Shown here one piece after another: positions 54,171-62,811 of a stretch of DNA of 64,000 nucleotides. The position numbers were made by a program, and so were the translations under genes. The stretch spans positions 49,657 to 113,656 of the forward strand of contig NZ_AUPM01000031.1 of assembly GCF_003265365.1 (NCBI RefSeq). The letters are read 5' to 3'. The notes under the pieces are model-generated. The model did no database searches. It saw nothing but the letters and a program-made list of their open reading frames with translations, and had not been told where the DNA came from. The DNA is from Petrotoga sp. 9PW.55.5.1 (lineage in GTDB: Bacteria > Thermotogota > Thermotogae > Petrotogales > Petrotogaceae). Positions within the stretch are counted from its first letter, which is position 1. Each line of letters opens with the position of its first letter.

Positions 54171-56008
54171 AATTTATCACCCCAGAAAAAGGCTATTGTT
54201 ATTATTACTGAGATCCAAAATACTCCTGTAGAAACATTTGAAGAGAAAAACCAACTCCTTATTAGATGACCGAACTCGTTTATTCTTAAAACAATCGCAT
54301 CATAGAATTTCTCTACGGATGGATGATTCTTGTATAATCTTTCAAAAGGTGCGTAATAATTTTTTGCATAATGGTAAGATTCAGGATCGTATATAAATTC
54401 ACCTGCTGTGTAAGTATTCATCTGATCTACAGGTTCTGCCTTTTTATGTGTATAAAAAACCAAAGCAGCTATAATGAAACCTATTACAAAAACTAATGTT
54501 ACAATAACAGAATCCCACATACCGCTGAAAGAATAAATTTTTGAACCTTCGATAGTTATAGGTGTTATATTTAAAGAACTTTGAATTTTTGATATAAATG
54601 TCAACATGTGAGATGGCATTACTCCAAAGTAGATTGTGAGTAAAGACATTATTAACATAGGAATTTGCATTAAAAAAGGAACTTCTTTCACATCGTTATA
54701 CTTTGGTGATAATTGGCCTAAAAATACAGTAGCAAGAGGCCTAAAAACGTACATGAAAGACCCTATACTTCCAAAAAAAGCAGCGAATGCCATAAACATA
54801 AGACCCTTGTTTGCTAATCCTTGGAATATTAACCATTTTGAAGCGAATCCACTCATAGGTGGAATCCCTGCCATTGAAATTATTGCTATTAAATACGCTG
54901 CAAAGGTAACAGGCATCTTTTTAATCAATCCACCTAACTCACTCATCTTGGTAGTTCCAGTTCTATAAGCCACGGCTCCAATAGTTAAAAACATTGCTGC
55001 TGATGCCATAGCATGATTAAAGATATGCATCATTCCACCGGCAAACCCTGATTGATCTAGAAGTGATATCCCTATCAATATGTATCCTCCATTAGCGACG
55101 GTGGAGTAAGCTATTAACCTTTTAGCGTCTTCTTGTTTTATCGCCATGAGGGTCCCAACCACTATACTTATTGCACCTAACACCATAACTATGTAATTTT
55201 CGTAAGGAACTCCTATTATTTTAATATGGTTTGAAAATATCTGTGAAGTGGGAATAACCGCACTAGCCAACAAAGCAACAAATCCACCCATCTTTACCAA
55301 TCCACCTGATAGAACAGGTGAGAAAGTGTGAGGTGCATTACCGTGAGCAATGGGAAGCCAAGTATGAAATGGGAAAATCCCTAATTTTGCAAGACCAGCT
55401 ATTATTATTAAGAAATAAGCCATAATAGCCGTATTGGGACTATTGATTAAATTCTGTGAAATTACTGAGATATCAAAAGTCTGGTACATTGAATATAAAT
55501 ACATTATCGCAAAAAACATTGAAAAAGAACCGATCGTACTGATAGTGTAGTAAACTACAGAAGCTTTTCTTGATTTACCAAGAGGGATTATAAACAAAGA
55601 TGACCAAACAACCATCTCCCAAAATATGAACAGCGTTAAAAAATCTTTGGCATAAAAAACGCCCAAAGTAGACACTACGGAAAAAACGTATAGCATATTG
55701 TATGAAGCAGGATTGATTAACTTTTCTACCCAAAAAGGGTTAAAAAAAGAAACGAGAAAATACGTTAAAACCATTATTATAGAAAAATACCAACCATAGT
55801 TTGAAGTAACTAGTTGTAAAGAAAATTCTCCAAAACTAATTAAGTTGAAGATACTTCCGGTATCATTCATATATCCAAACAAGAATATCAAAATAAACAA
55901 CGTTGAAAAAATTGTAAAGTAACTACCTAATTTTTTATTAACTTTCGTTAAAACATAAGTCAAAGGTGCAGCCAATAAGCCAATTAACAAAAGAGAGTTC
56001 AAAGCCAT
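54167..56008 (-). CDS. MbxH': second antiporter-like NuoL/MrpD-type subunit
   Basis: 613 residues with about 14 or more TM helices. Antiporter core: FWEMVVWSSLFIIPL (glutamate in TM5), GLAKLGIFPFHTWLPIAHGNAPHTFSPVLSGGLVKMGG (lysines and histidine of TM7-8) and IKQEDAKRLIAYSTVANGGYI. One of two antiporter-like proteins in the operon, as in archaeal mbxH and mbxH', and likely moves Na+ or H+. Extra C-terminal region after about residue 480 with a soluble loop. Confidence 0.92.
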   Translation of the reverse strand: MALNSLLLIGLLAAPLTYVLTKVNKKLGSYFTIFSTLFILIFLFGYMNDTGSIFNLISFGEFSLQLVTSNYGWYFSIIMVLTYFLVSFFNPFWVEKLINPASYNMLYVFSVVSTLGVFYAKDFLTLFIFWEMVVWSSLFIIPLGKSRKASVVYYTISTIGSFSMFFAIMYLYSMYQTFDISVISQNLINSPNTAIMAYFLIIIAGLAKLGIFPFHTWLPIAHGNAPHTFSPVLSGGLVKMGGFVALLASAVIPTSQIFSNHIKIIGVPYENYIVMVLGAISIVVGTLMAIKQEDAKRLIAYSTVANGGYILIGISLLDQSGFAGGMMHIFNHAMASAAMFLTIGAVAYRTGTTKMSELGGLIKKMPVTFAAYLIAIISMAGIPPMSGFASKWLIFQGLANKGLMFMAFAAFFGSIGSFMYVFRPLATVFLGQLSPKYNDVKEVPFLMQIPMLIMSLLTIYFGVMPSHMLTFISKIQSSLNITPITIEGSKIYSFSGMWDSVIVTLVFVIGFIIAALVFYTHKKAEPVDQMNTYTAGEFIYDPESYHYAKNYYAPFERLYKNHPSVEKFYDAIVLRINEFGHLIRSWFFSSNVSTGVFWISVIITIAFFWGDKL

Positions 56009-57430
56009 CTACATCACTCCCTGTGGGATATAAGATATTAACTCATTTAATGGTTTAGAAACATTTTGAACAAAACTATCAAAAAGTTCTGGATAAATTC
56101 CTCCAAATAACAATAGAACACCAAAAACTACTGCTACAATGTTTATAACAAATATTTTGTTCATAGAAAATTTTGTAGTTAGTTTTTCAGTTGCTTCTTC
56201 GTGTTCTTCTCCAGGTACCCACAATTTAACTAACATTCTAATGTAATAAACGCCTTCTATCAAACTACCTAAAAGTATTATCATTGGAAAATACCAATTG
56301 GAAGAAAAAGCCGTATTTAAAATATTTAATTTTGCATAAAATCCGTAAAACAGCGGGAGTCCAATCAAAGATAAGGTAGAAATAGTGAAACCAAATCCTA
56401 CCAAAGGATACTTTCTAAAAATTCCAGCTGCACTATCAATAGTATCGTTTGAGTTATTCTCGTAAATATTTGCCGCGGTAGAAAACATAACTGTTTTAGC
56501 AAAAGCATTGTTTATTAATTGAAGAATAGCAGCATATCCTCCCCCAATAAGAAATAAGCTAGTTATTAAACCTGCTTGGCCGATACTAGAGTATGTAAGG
56601 ATTTCTCTCATATTTCTTGTGGATGTAGCCGATGCTTCTGCAAATATAAAAGTTACTAAAGTAATTGTTATAATTATGTTGAATAATGCTCCTGATGTTT
56701 GTAAAATACTAGAAAAGAATCTTCCAAATACTAAAATGGCAGCTGAAGCATAAACTGCAGAAAAAAGTGGGGCTGTTAGTGAATTAGTGTTCGAATAGAT
56801 TCCTCTTACCCATGCATTGAACGGTAAAAGTTTTGTTTCAACAGCAAGTCCTGAAAAAATGAGGACAGTCACTATAAGTTGTATATTTAAAGATAATTCA
56901 GGAAAATTAGTGGCTAAATCAACCATATTCAAACTTCCAGCAACGTTGTAAAATATTATTATTCCTAGAAGATACAAACTTGAACCTATAGAACCTAGTA
57001 TTAAATAATTAAAAGTATGAAGAAATTTTTTATGTAACGTTGAGATTATGTAGGCAGAGATAGTTGTTATTTCGAAAAAAACAAAAAAATTAAATAAGTC
57101 GTTTGTAAGTATCATTCCATTTAATCCTGCTAAAGCTACCATCAAGACTGTTGAGTAATTCTTTATATTTTTGAAGCCTATCAAAATAGAAACAATAAAT
57201 AATATATTTATTAAAACAATTCCAAAGAACGAATAATTATCTACAAGCAAATTGATACCGAAAGGCGGTTGCCATCCTCCAATTTCATAACTTCCATTTT
57301 GAATGAAAAAAAGAAATATAATATTTAAAAAAGAAGCTAGTAACAATAAAAATTTAGAAGATCTCTTGAAAATCGCTGCTAAAAAAGCAAAAAGCAAAGG
57401 TATAACTATTAAAAGAATTGGATTAATCAT
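56009..57430 (-). CDS. mbxH: MbxH: MrpD-like antiporter subunit
   Basis: About 473 residues, 14 TM helices, MrpD/NuoN style: FFVFFEITTISAYIIS (TM5 glutamate), VETKLLPFNAWVRGIYSNTNSLTAPLFSAVYA (TM7-8 lysine region) and MREILTYSSIGQAGLI. ATG 57430 with GAGGTGG 4-5 nt upstream is preferred to the in-frame codon at 57451, which lies inside mbxG. Overlaps mbxG by 8 nt. Confidence 0.92.
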   Translation of the reverse strand: MINPILLIVIPLLFAFLAAIFKRSSKFLLLLASFLNIIFLFFIQNGSYEIGGWQPPFGINLLVDNYSFFGIVLINILFIVSILIGFKNIKNYSTVLMVALAGLNGMILTNDLFNFFVFFEITTISAYIISTLHKKFLHTFNYLILGSIGSSLYLLGIIIFYNVAGSLNMVDLATNFPELSLNIQLIVTVLIFSGLAVETKLLPFNAWVRGIYSNTNSLTAPLFSAVYASAAILVFGRFFSSILQTSGALFNIIITITLVTFIFAEASATSTRNMREILTYSSIGQAGLITSLFLIGGGYAAILQLINNAFAKTVMFSTAANIYENNSNDTIDSAAGIFRKYPLVGFGFTISTLSLIGLPLFYGFYAKLNILNTAFSSNWYFPMIILLGSLIEGVYYIRMLVKLWVPGEEHEEATEKLTTKFSMNKIFVINIVAVVFGVLLLFGGIYPELFDSFVQNVSKPLNELISYIPQGVM

Positions 57431-57758
57431 CAATACCACCTCTAATTTCATCCATCTCTAAAGAATTTTTATCAATATATATTTTTCTAATAAAAGCAAG
57501 TCCTAGTGCTGTAGTTCCAAACCCTATAACAATTGCTGTTAAGACTAATGCTTGTGGTAAAGGATCAACGTAACTTGTTATAGATTCAAATGTAATTATT
57601 GGAGCTTCACTGCCTTTTATATATCCAATAGAGATAATAAAAAGGTTTAAACCCAGTTCAAGAATATTTAATGAAATAAGCATTTTAATCAAATTCTTTG
57701 ATGAGAGTAAACCATATATACCTACAAAAAATAAAGCTAAAAATAAGTATTGAATCAT
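57423..57758 (-). CDS. mbxG: MbxG: MrpC/NuoK-like subunit
   Basis: 111 residues, three TM helices, NuoK/MrpC fold: LISLNILELGLNLFIISIGYI with the conserved glutamate in TM2 and DPLPQALVLTAIVIGFGTTALGLAF in TM3. Part of the Na+/H+ translocating arm. Overlaps its neighbours at both ends. Confidence 0.93.
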   Translation of the reverse strand: MIQYLFLALFFVGIYGLLSSKNLIKMLISLNILELGLNLFIISIGYIKGSEAPIITFESITSYVDPLPQALVLTAIVIGFGTTALGLAFIRKIYIDKNSLEMDEIRGGIDD

Positions 57759-58480
57759 GCTTCTCCCCCCTCAAAAAGAAAATTCCCAACGATGTTAGAT
57801 AGTTCTGAACCTACTTTTAAGCCTATAAGAACATATAAAATAGGTGTTAAACCTGCACTAAAAAGTTCTCCTATGTTTCCTGAAGGCAAAAAATTGTATA
57901 AGAATGAATTAAAGGCAAACAGTCCAATTAATCCTAAAACTATTATTAAAATACCCGAAGTTCCTTCAAGTACATTAAAAGCATTCATCTTTTCTTTGAA
58001 ATTATCATCACTTAGATACATCAACAAAATTGAAGAAGCTATCATAGCTCCGCCTGGAAATCCTCCGCCAGGAGTTAAGTGCCCATGAACGAATATATAA
58101 ACTCCAACAATCAATATTATTCCTGTAATTATTCTTACCCCTGCTTTGAGGATGAAATTAGGTTTAATTCTGAACTTTATTCTTTCTCCCCCAACATTTA
58201 AAAGCAAAGAAACACCAAGTGCAGAAATAAATAATACTGTTAATTCTCCTAAAGTATCAAAAGATCTATAATTAACCACAATTGAAGTAACAATGTTCGC
58301 TGAACCAGTTTCCGGATAAGGCCTTTCTTCATCTACATTTTTTTCAATATATCTTTGGGAAACTATTTTACTTAAATCTTTCTCGCCGTATTTTGGAAAC
58401 ATGCTTTGTGAATCATACAATAAAGAAAAAACGAAAAAAGCAATAACAAGTGTCAAAAAAGCAGAGATAAATTTTTTCAT
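57755..58480 (-). CDS. mbxF: MbxF: MrpB-like subunit with extra N-terminal part
   Basis: 241 residues, about six TM helices. C-terminal half is MrpB-like (RIITGIILIVGVYIFVHGHLTPGGGFPGGAMIASSILL). The N-terminal part with a short periplasmic loop and RSFDTLGELTVLFISALGVSLLL corresponds to MbhE-like or MrpA C-terminal sequence, so this single gene covers what MBH splits into E and F. Archaeal Mbx also has one such gene. Confidence 0.9.
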   Translation of the reverse strand: MKKFISAFLTLVIAFFVFSLLYDSQSMFPKYGEKDLSKIVSQRYIEKNVDEERPYPETGSANIVTSIVVNYRSFDTLGELTVLFISALGVSLLLNVGGERIKFRIKPNFILKAGVRIITGIILIVGVYIFVHGHLTPGGGFPGGAMIASSILLMYLSDDNFKEKMNAFNVLEGTSGILIIVLGLIGLFAFNSFLYNFLPSGNIGELFSAGLTPILYVLIGLKVGSELSNIVGNFLFEGGEA

Positions 58481-58725
58481 TCACCCTCACCACGCTTTTG
58501 TAAAGACATCAAAGTAAAGAGAAATAAAGATGTCATTAAACCCGAGCCTATAACTGCCTGAGTTATTGCAACATCCGGTGCCTTCATTATAACGAATTCT
58601 ACAACTGATAAAAGAGATGTTATAGAAAGAAAAATCACTGAGTTTAACAGTTTTTTTGACTCAATGGCCAATAATGCAAACACGATCATTAGCAACCCTA
58701 TGATTATGCTGATGATATCAATCAT
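58477..58725 (-). CDS. mbxD: MbxD: MbhD/MrpA-C-terminal-like subunit (DUF4040)
   Basis: 82 residues with three TM helices; KAPDVAITQAVIGSGLMTSLFLF is the DUF4040 signature found in the C-terminal part of MrpA. Overlaps mbxC by 8 nt and mbxF by 4 nt. Confidence 0.9.
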   Translation of the reverse strand: MIDIISIIIGLLMIVFALLAIESKKLLNSVIFLSITSLLSVVEFVIMKAPDVAITQAVIGSGLMTSLFLFTLMSLQKRGEGE

Positions 58726-59056
58726 CTTTCCTCATCTCCTGTTCTTGGTATAATAACTTTAAATCATCTTTCTGTAATTTTGTTGTTTTTGACTTGTATA
58801 GGTAAGAAGCTCTTGCTAAGGCTGAGCTACCAACAGGATTTGTTATCGTCATAAAAATAACCAAAATAATTGTTTTTAAAAGCCAGGATGGATTTAAAAA
58901 ACCAACACCTAATATCAAAGAAAACGCTCCTAAAGTTGTTGCTTTGGTTCCTGCTTGAATTCTGTTGAAGATATCAGGCATTCTAAAAATTCCTAAACCT
59001 CCTAAAAAATAAAAAATTCCACCTACGATTAAAAGAAAATATCCTATAACGCTCAT
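58718..59056 (-). CDS. mbxC: MbxC: MrpG-like subunit
   Basis: 112 residues, MrpG family with three TM helices: GGLGIFRMPDIFNRIQAGTKATTLGAFSLILG is the family signature. The cytoplasmic tail after TM3 is charged. Overlaps mbxB and mbxD. Confidence 0.93.
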   Translation of the reverse strand: MSVIGYFLLIVGGIFYFLGGLGIFRMPDIFNRIQAGTKATTLGAFSLILGVGFLNPSWLLKTIILVIFMTITNPVGSSALARASYLYKSKTTKLQKDDLKLLYQEQEMRKDD

Positions 59057-59304
59057 TTTTTCGCCTCCAAATATCTAGAAAGAACTACAGTTTCTAGAAA
59101 AGAAAGAACTCCATATACTATCGCGATATCAAGGTATATCTCATTTTTGAAAACAAAAGCAAATAAAACAATAATTCCAGTAACCATAACGTTCACAGTA
59201 TCTAAGGAAACGATTCTATCTGTTACTTCTGGACCGATTATCATGCGTAAAACAGAGAATAAAACTCCTCCACCTATTAAACAAAACACAATAATCTCAA
59301 TCAT
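59053..59304 (-). CDS. mbxB: MbxB: MrpF-like subunit
   Basis: 83 residues, three TM helices, MrpF family: RMIIGPEVTDRIVSLDTVNVMVTGIIVLFA and DIAIVYGVLSFLETVVLSRYLE. Overlaps mbxA and mbxC by 4 nt. Confidence 0.93.
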   Translation of the reverse strand: MIEIIVFCLIGGGVLFSVLRMIIGPEVTDRIVSLDTVNVMVTGIIVLFAFVFKNEIYLDIAIVYGVLSFLETVVLSRYLEAKK

Positions 59305-59786
59305 TTGAAAATCCTCCCCAAAATTTTTTCAAAATTACCTGTAACTTTTTCCTTGTAATCTTTCTCATTAACCCCTTTAATGTCTATCCAGTGTATATAT
59401 AAATTGTCTTCATCAGCATCTATAGACAAGGTTCCGGGGGTTAAAGTGACCGAATTTGCTAGGGTTAGCTTACCAACTTCTCCCTTTAAGTTAATAGGTA
59501 TTTTTACAAAACCAGGGTTAAGGGGGATTTTTGGAGATAAAACTCTTTTTGCGACATCGATATTAGCAAGAACCATCTTGTAGATAAACACTGGCACATA
59601 AAGGAAAATGAATAAAAACAATTTGTAAAAAACAGAAAAATCGAATTCATAGCTCACCATCTTAGATATAATAATTGCTAAGACAATTGATACCATAAGT
59701 CCTACGATTATTTCAGAAACAGTAAATGAAGTTAAAATCAACCAAATAGCGAAAAGAACAAAAAAGGTTGTAATAAACTTTTTCAC
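59301..59786 (-). CDS. mbxA: MbxA: MrpE-like subunit, first gene of the mbx operon
   Basis: 161 residues, MrpE family: two or three N-terminal TM helices, then a cytoplasmic domain with NPGFVKIPINLKGEVGKLTLANSVTLTPGTLSID and LYIHWIDI. GTG start with GGAGGGAT about 6 nt upstream. Begins the 13-gene reverse operon whose order A-B-C-D-F-G-H-H'-M-J-K-L-N is that of archaeal mbx. Confidence 0.93.
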   Translation of the reverse strand: MKKFITTFFVLFAIWLILTSFTVSEIIVGLMVSIVLAIIISKMVSYEFDFSVFYKLFLFIFLYVPVFIYKMVLANIDVAKRVLSPKIPLNPGFVKIPINLKGEVGKLTLANSVTLTPGTLSIDADEDNLYIHWIDIKGVNEKDYKEKVTGNFEKILGRIFK

Positions 59787-59857
59787 ACTTATCCCTCCAA
59801 TCTAAATAGTTTGTGAAAAAAATCTCATAAATCTAATGCTTTAAATTTTACGTATAC

Positions 59858-59885
59858 ATTATACCAGTATATAGTATAAAATCAA
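59858..59885 (-). promoter_or_regulatory. promoter of the mbx operon
   Basis: Reverse strand TTGATT (59880-59885), 16-nt spacer ending CTGG, TATAAT (59858-59863), about 70 nt before the GTG of mbxA. The intergenic region 59787-60063 holds no gene; a TATAAT at 59980-59985 with a weak -35 may serve the forward operon. Confidence 0.6.
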
Positions 59886-60063
59886 AATCAAGAAAATTCA
59901 TTCTAAAAGCTAATATTTCTCTCTAATCGCTTCTAATAACATATGATTACCGATTTTCAAATCAAATAAAATTATATGTTATAATTAAATATATAGTTAT
60001 TTTGTTTTTTCTTTAGTTTTTATGTACTTTTCGGGGGTCCGTTTTTTAAAGGAGGAATTATTG

Positions 60064-60930
60064 ATGGAAAAAAGAATTTTAGGTAAAACAAACGAAGAAA
60101 TATCAATAATAGGATTAGATTTGGAGAAATTGTTTAAAAATCATGTTTCCCAAGACATAAAATTATATCTTGAAAAAAGTATTATTAATGGTGTAAATTT
60201 TTTTGAAATTTCACCAAGAATTGAACTGGTAGATGAAACCCTTGTTTTTCCGTTAAATCTTCACAGAGACAAGCTTTTTATTTCTGGAAGAGTTTATTCT
60301 AAAAATCGTGATGAAATTTTAGAAGATATAATTTACATGTTGAAAATATTTAATCTTCAGCATTTAGATTTAATACAAATTGTTGTAAATTCTGATGAAA
60401 TGGCTCAAACAATCTTCGCTCCTGAAGGAGCTTTAGAAGCAATATTACAAGCTAAATCCCAAGGCTTAATAAATTATATTGGTTTTTCTACTTACAAAGA
60501 AAAAATTGCTTTATCTCTTTTGGAAAGCTATAATTTTGACGTGATAACTTTTCCGATTGATTGGGTCAATTGGTATACTGGTTATGGAAGAAAAACGGTT
60601 ATTAAGGCGAAAGAAAAAGAAGCAGCAATAGTAAGTAGTCAAAGTTTAACAAAAAAGGTATCAAGAGCTAATACCGAAAAACACATATCTGACCTCCTCT
60701 ATGTTTCTTCTGATAGCTATAGGGAAGTGGAATTAACTATAAGATTTTCACTTACAAGACCTATAACTTCAATACTTTGTTCTGCTAAAATCAATCTTAT
60801 AGAATGGTTAATACAAGCGGCAGATAGGTTTTCTCCTTTAGAACCAGAAGATGAAGAAAAGCTTAGAAAAAGTTGTGAAGAAATAGTAAAGGTTTTTAAT
60901 CCAGAAAAAATTTTAAAGGGAGATATATAG
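60064..60930 (+). CDS. aldo/keto-reductase-fold protein without the catalytic tetrad
   Basis: About 288 residues with the AKR barrel layout: N-terminal EKRILGKTNEEISIIGL, GVNFFEISPRIELVDETL, LNLHRDKLFISGRV, NLQHLDLIQIVVNS, KSQGLINYIGFSTYKEK and VITFPIDWVNWYTGYG. The usual tetrad is lost: Asp (FDTA) is Glu, the Tyr of the YG motif is missing, the Lys (iatK) is Arg and the His (qlH) is Val. It probably does not reduce carbonyls and may bind a ligand or act as a partner. First gene of the pseudouridine operon; the next start is at the stop codon plus 1. ATG 60064 with GGAGGA upstream (TTG 60061 is also possible). Confidence 0.75.
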   Translation: MEKRILGKTNEEISIIGLDLEKLFKNHVSQDIKLYLEKSIINGVNFFEISPRIELVDETLVFPLNLHRDKLFISGRVYSKNRDEILEDIIYMLKIFNLQHLDLIQIVVNSDEMAQTIFAPEGALEAILQAKSQGLINYIGFSTYKEKIALSLLESYNFDVITFPIDWVNWYTGYGRKTVIKAKEKEAAIVSSQSLTKKVSRANTEKHISDLLYVSSDSYREVELTIRFSLTRPITSILCSAKINLIEWLIQAADRFSPLEPEDEEKLRKSCEEIVKVFNPEKILKGDI

Positions 60931-61851
60931 TTGTCCATTTCTGTTATAGGGGGAATTAATCTAGATTTAAAAGGTTCATCATACCAAAAGTTAGAACTAA
61001 AAACCTCTAATCCAGGAAATATTTTTTATTCCTCTGGAGGGGTTTCTCGGAACGTTGCACATAATCTTTCAAAGCTGAAGATTCCAGTAAATTTATTTGG
61101 ATCTATTGGGAAAGATGTTTTTGGCCAAATCCTATTACAAGAGTTAAAGGATTTGAATATTGGAACAGAATGTCTTAAAATATCGGATAAATACCAAACA
61201 GGTATTTATTTAGCTGTTTTAGATGAAAAAAAAGATATGATGGTTTCAATTTCTGATATGAAAATAATGAAAGAAGTAAACGTAAATTATATAGAATCTC
61301 ACAAAGAAATATTAGAAAATTCTAAAATAATCTTTATCGATACAAACTTGAAAGAATCGGTTATTGGGCATATACTGAAAATTTTTCAGAATAAAAAAGC
61401 TTTAATAGTTGTAAACTCTGTGTCCAATAAGAAAGTAAAAAAATTGGCAAATATTAAAGAAAAGATCGATTATCTCACGTTAAATTTATTAGAAACGGAA
61501 TCTCTATTTGAAAGAAAAATAGATTTCTTAGATATTGATAATATTTCAGAACTATTTCAAAAAAAGCATTCCAATATTTGCAATATAGTTATAACTAATG
61601 GGGAAAAAGGAGTAATTTACATAAATAATAAAAATAAAATAAAGAGATTTTATTCTGTGGAGAAAATAAAGGAAAAAGATATTGTTGATTCAAATGGTGC
61701 GGGGGATGCATTTACTGCTGGATTAATTTTCGGGTTATATCAAAATGAAAGTGTTGAAAAATCTATTGAATATGGAATAAAAGCCTCACAAATAACCTTG
61801 AAAAGTCCGAAAACGGTAGCAGACGAAATGAGCCCTGAAATTATAATTTGA
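60931..61851 (+). CDS. psuK: PfkB-family kinase, probable pseudouridine kinase PsuK
   Basis: 306 residues of the ribokinase fold: GGINLDLKG and SSGGVSRNVAHNLSKL in the N-terminal half, and the catalytic signature DSNGAGDAFTAGLIFG (Asp base) near residue 253. Next to psuG this should phosphorylate pseudouridine to pseudouridine 5'-phosphate. TTG start directly after the preceding stop. Not an adenosine or fructose kinase by context, though the family alone does not decide the sugar. Confidence 0.85.
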   Translation: MSISVIGGINLDLKGSSYQKLELKTSNPGNIFYSSGGVSRNVAHNLSKLKIPVNLFGSIGKDVFGQILLQELKDLNIGTECLKISDKYQTGIYLAVLDEKKDMMVSISDMKIMKEVNVNYIESHKEILENSKIIFIDTNLKESVIGHILKIFQNKKALIVVNSVSNKKVKKLANIKEKIDYLTLNLLETESLFERKIDFLDIDNISELFQKKHSNICNIVITNGEKGVIYINNKNKIKRFYSVEKIKEKDIVDSNGAGDAFTAGLIFGLYQNESVEKSIEYGIKASQITLKSPKTVADEMSPEIII

Positions 61852-61870
61852 ACAAACGGAGGAAATTCAA

Positions 61871-62806
61871 TTGATTACAAATTCATACTTAGAAGTCAAA
61901 GAAGAAGTATCGAAAGCTTTACATGAACACCAACCTGTTGTAGCTCTTGAATCCACAATAATTACACACGGTATGCCTTATCCTAAAAACGTTGAGGTGG
62001 CTTTGAATGTAGAAAAAATAATTAGGGAAAAAGGAGTAATCCCAGTTACAATAGCTGTGATAAACGGCAAAATGAAAGTAGGACTATCAGCTGATGAAAT
62101 AGAATTTATGGCAAAATCAAAAAACATTCTTAAAGCTAGCAGGATGGATTTACCTGTAATAGTAGCAAAAAAATTGAATGCAGCAACGACAGTTGCAGGG
62201 ACCATGATAATATCAAACTTAGCTGGAATAAGAGTTTTTGTAACCGGTGGAATAGGTGGGGTACACAGAAATGCTCAGCAAACCTTTGATATATCAGCGG
62301 ATCTTCAAGAACTTTCTAAAACCAATGTAGCTGTGATATCTGCTGGCCCTAAAGCCATATTAGATTTAAACCTAACTAAGGAATACCTTGAAACTTTTGG
62401 AGTACCTGTTCTTGGTTTTAAGACAGAAGAATTACCTTGTTTCTATTCCAGAAATAGTGGAGTAAATCTACCATATAAAATAGAAAATGCTAGGCAAGCA
62501 GCTCAAATAATGAAGGCGAAGTGGGATTTGGATTTAAAAGGAGGTTTAATAATAGCGAACCCTATTCCCGAAGAATATTCGATGGATACAAAAATAATTG
62601 AAGAAATAATAGAGAAGGCAATATCTGAAGCTGAAAAACAAAATATAAAAGGAAAGGAGCTAACTCCATTTCTGTTATCAAAAATAAAAGACTTAACCAA
62701 AGGGGAAAGTTTAGAAGCAAACATAGAATTAGTGTACAACAACGCTCGACTTGGAGCTGATATAGCAATAGAATATTCAAAATTAATAAATCAATTAAAG
62801 GAATGA
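61871..62806 (+). CDS. psuG: pseudouridine-5'-phosphate glycosidase
   Basis: 311 residues, full length for PsuG (IndA-like). Conserved VALESTIITHGMPYPKNVEVA, KASRMDLPVIVAKKLNAATTVAGTM, VFVTGGIGGVHRNAQQTFDISADL and SAGPKAILDL are present. It reversibly splits pseudouridine 5'-phosphate into uracil and ribose 5-phosphate. TTG start with GGAGGA 6 nt upstream. Its stop overlaps the possible ATG of the next gene. Confidence 0.95.
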   Translation: MITNSYLEVKEEVSKALHEHQPVVALESTIITHGMPYPKNVEVALNVEKIIREKGVIPVTIAVINGKMKVGLSADEIEFMAKSKNILKASRMDLPVIVAKKLNAATTVAGTMIISNLAGIRVFVTGGIGGVHRNAQQTFDISADLQELSKTNVAVISAGPKAILDLNLTKEYLETFGVPVLGFKTEELPCFYSRNSGVNLPYKIENARQAAQIMKAKWDLDLKGGLIIANPIPEEYSMDTKIIEEIIEKAISEAEKQNIKGKELTPFLLSKIKDLTKGESLEANIELVYNNARLGADIAIEYSKLINQLKE

Positions 62807-62811
62807 TTCAT

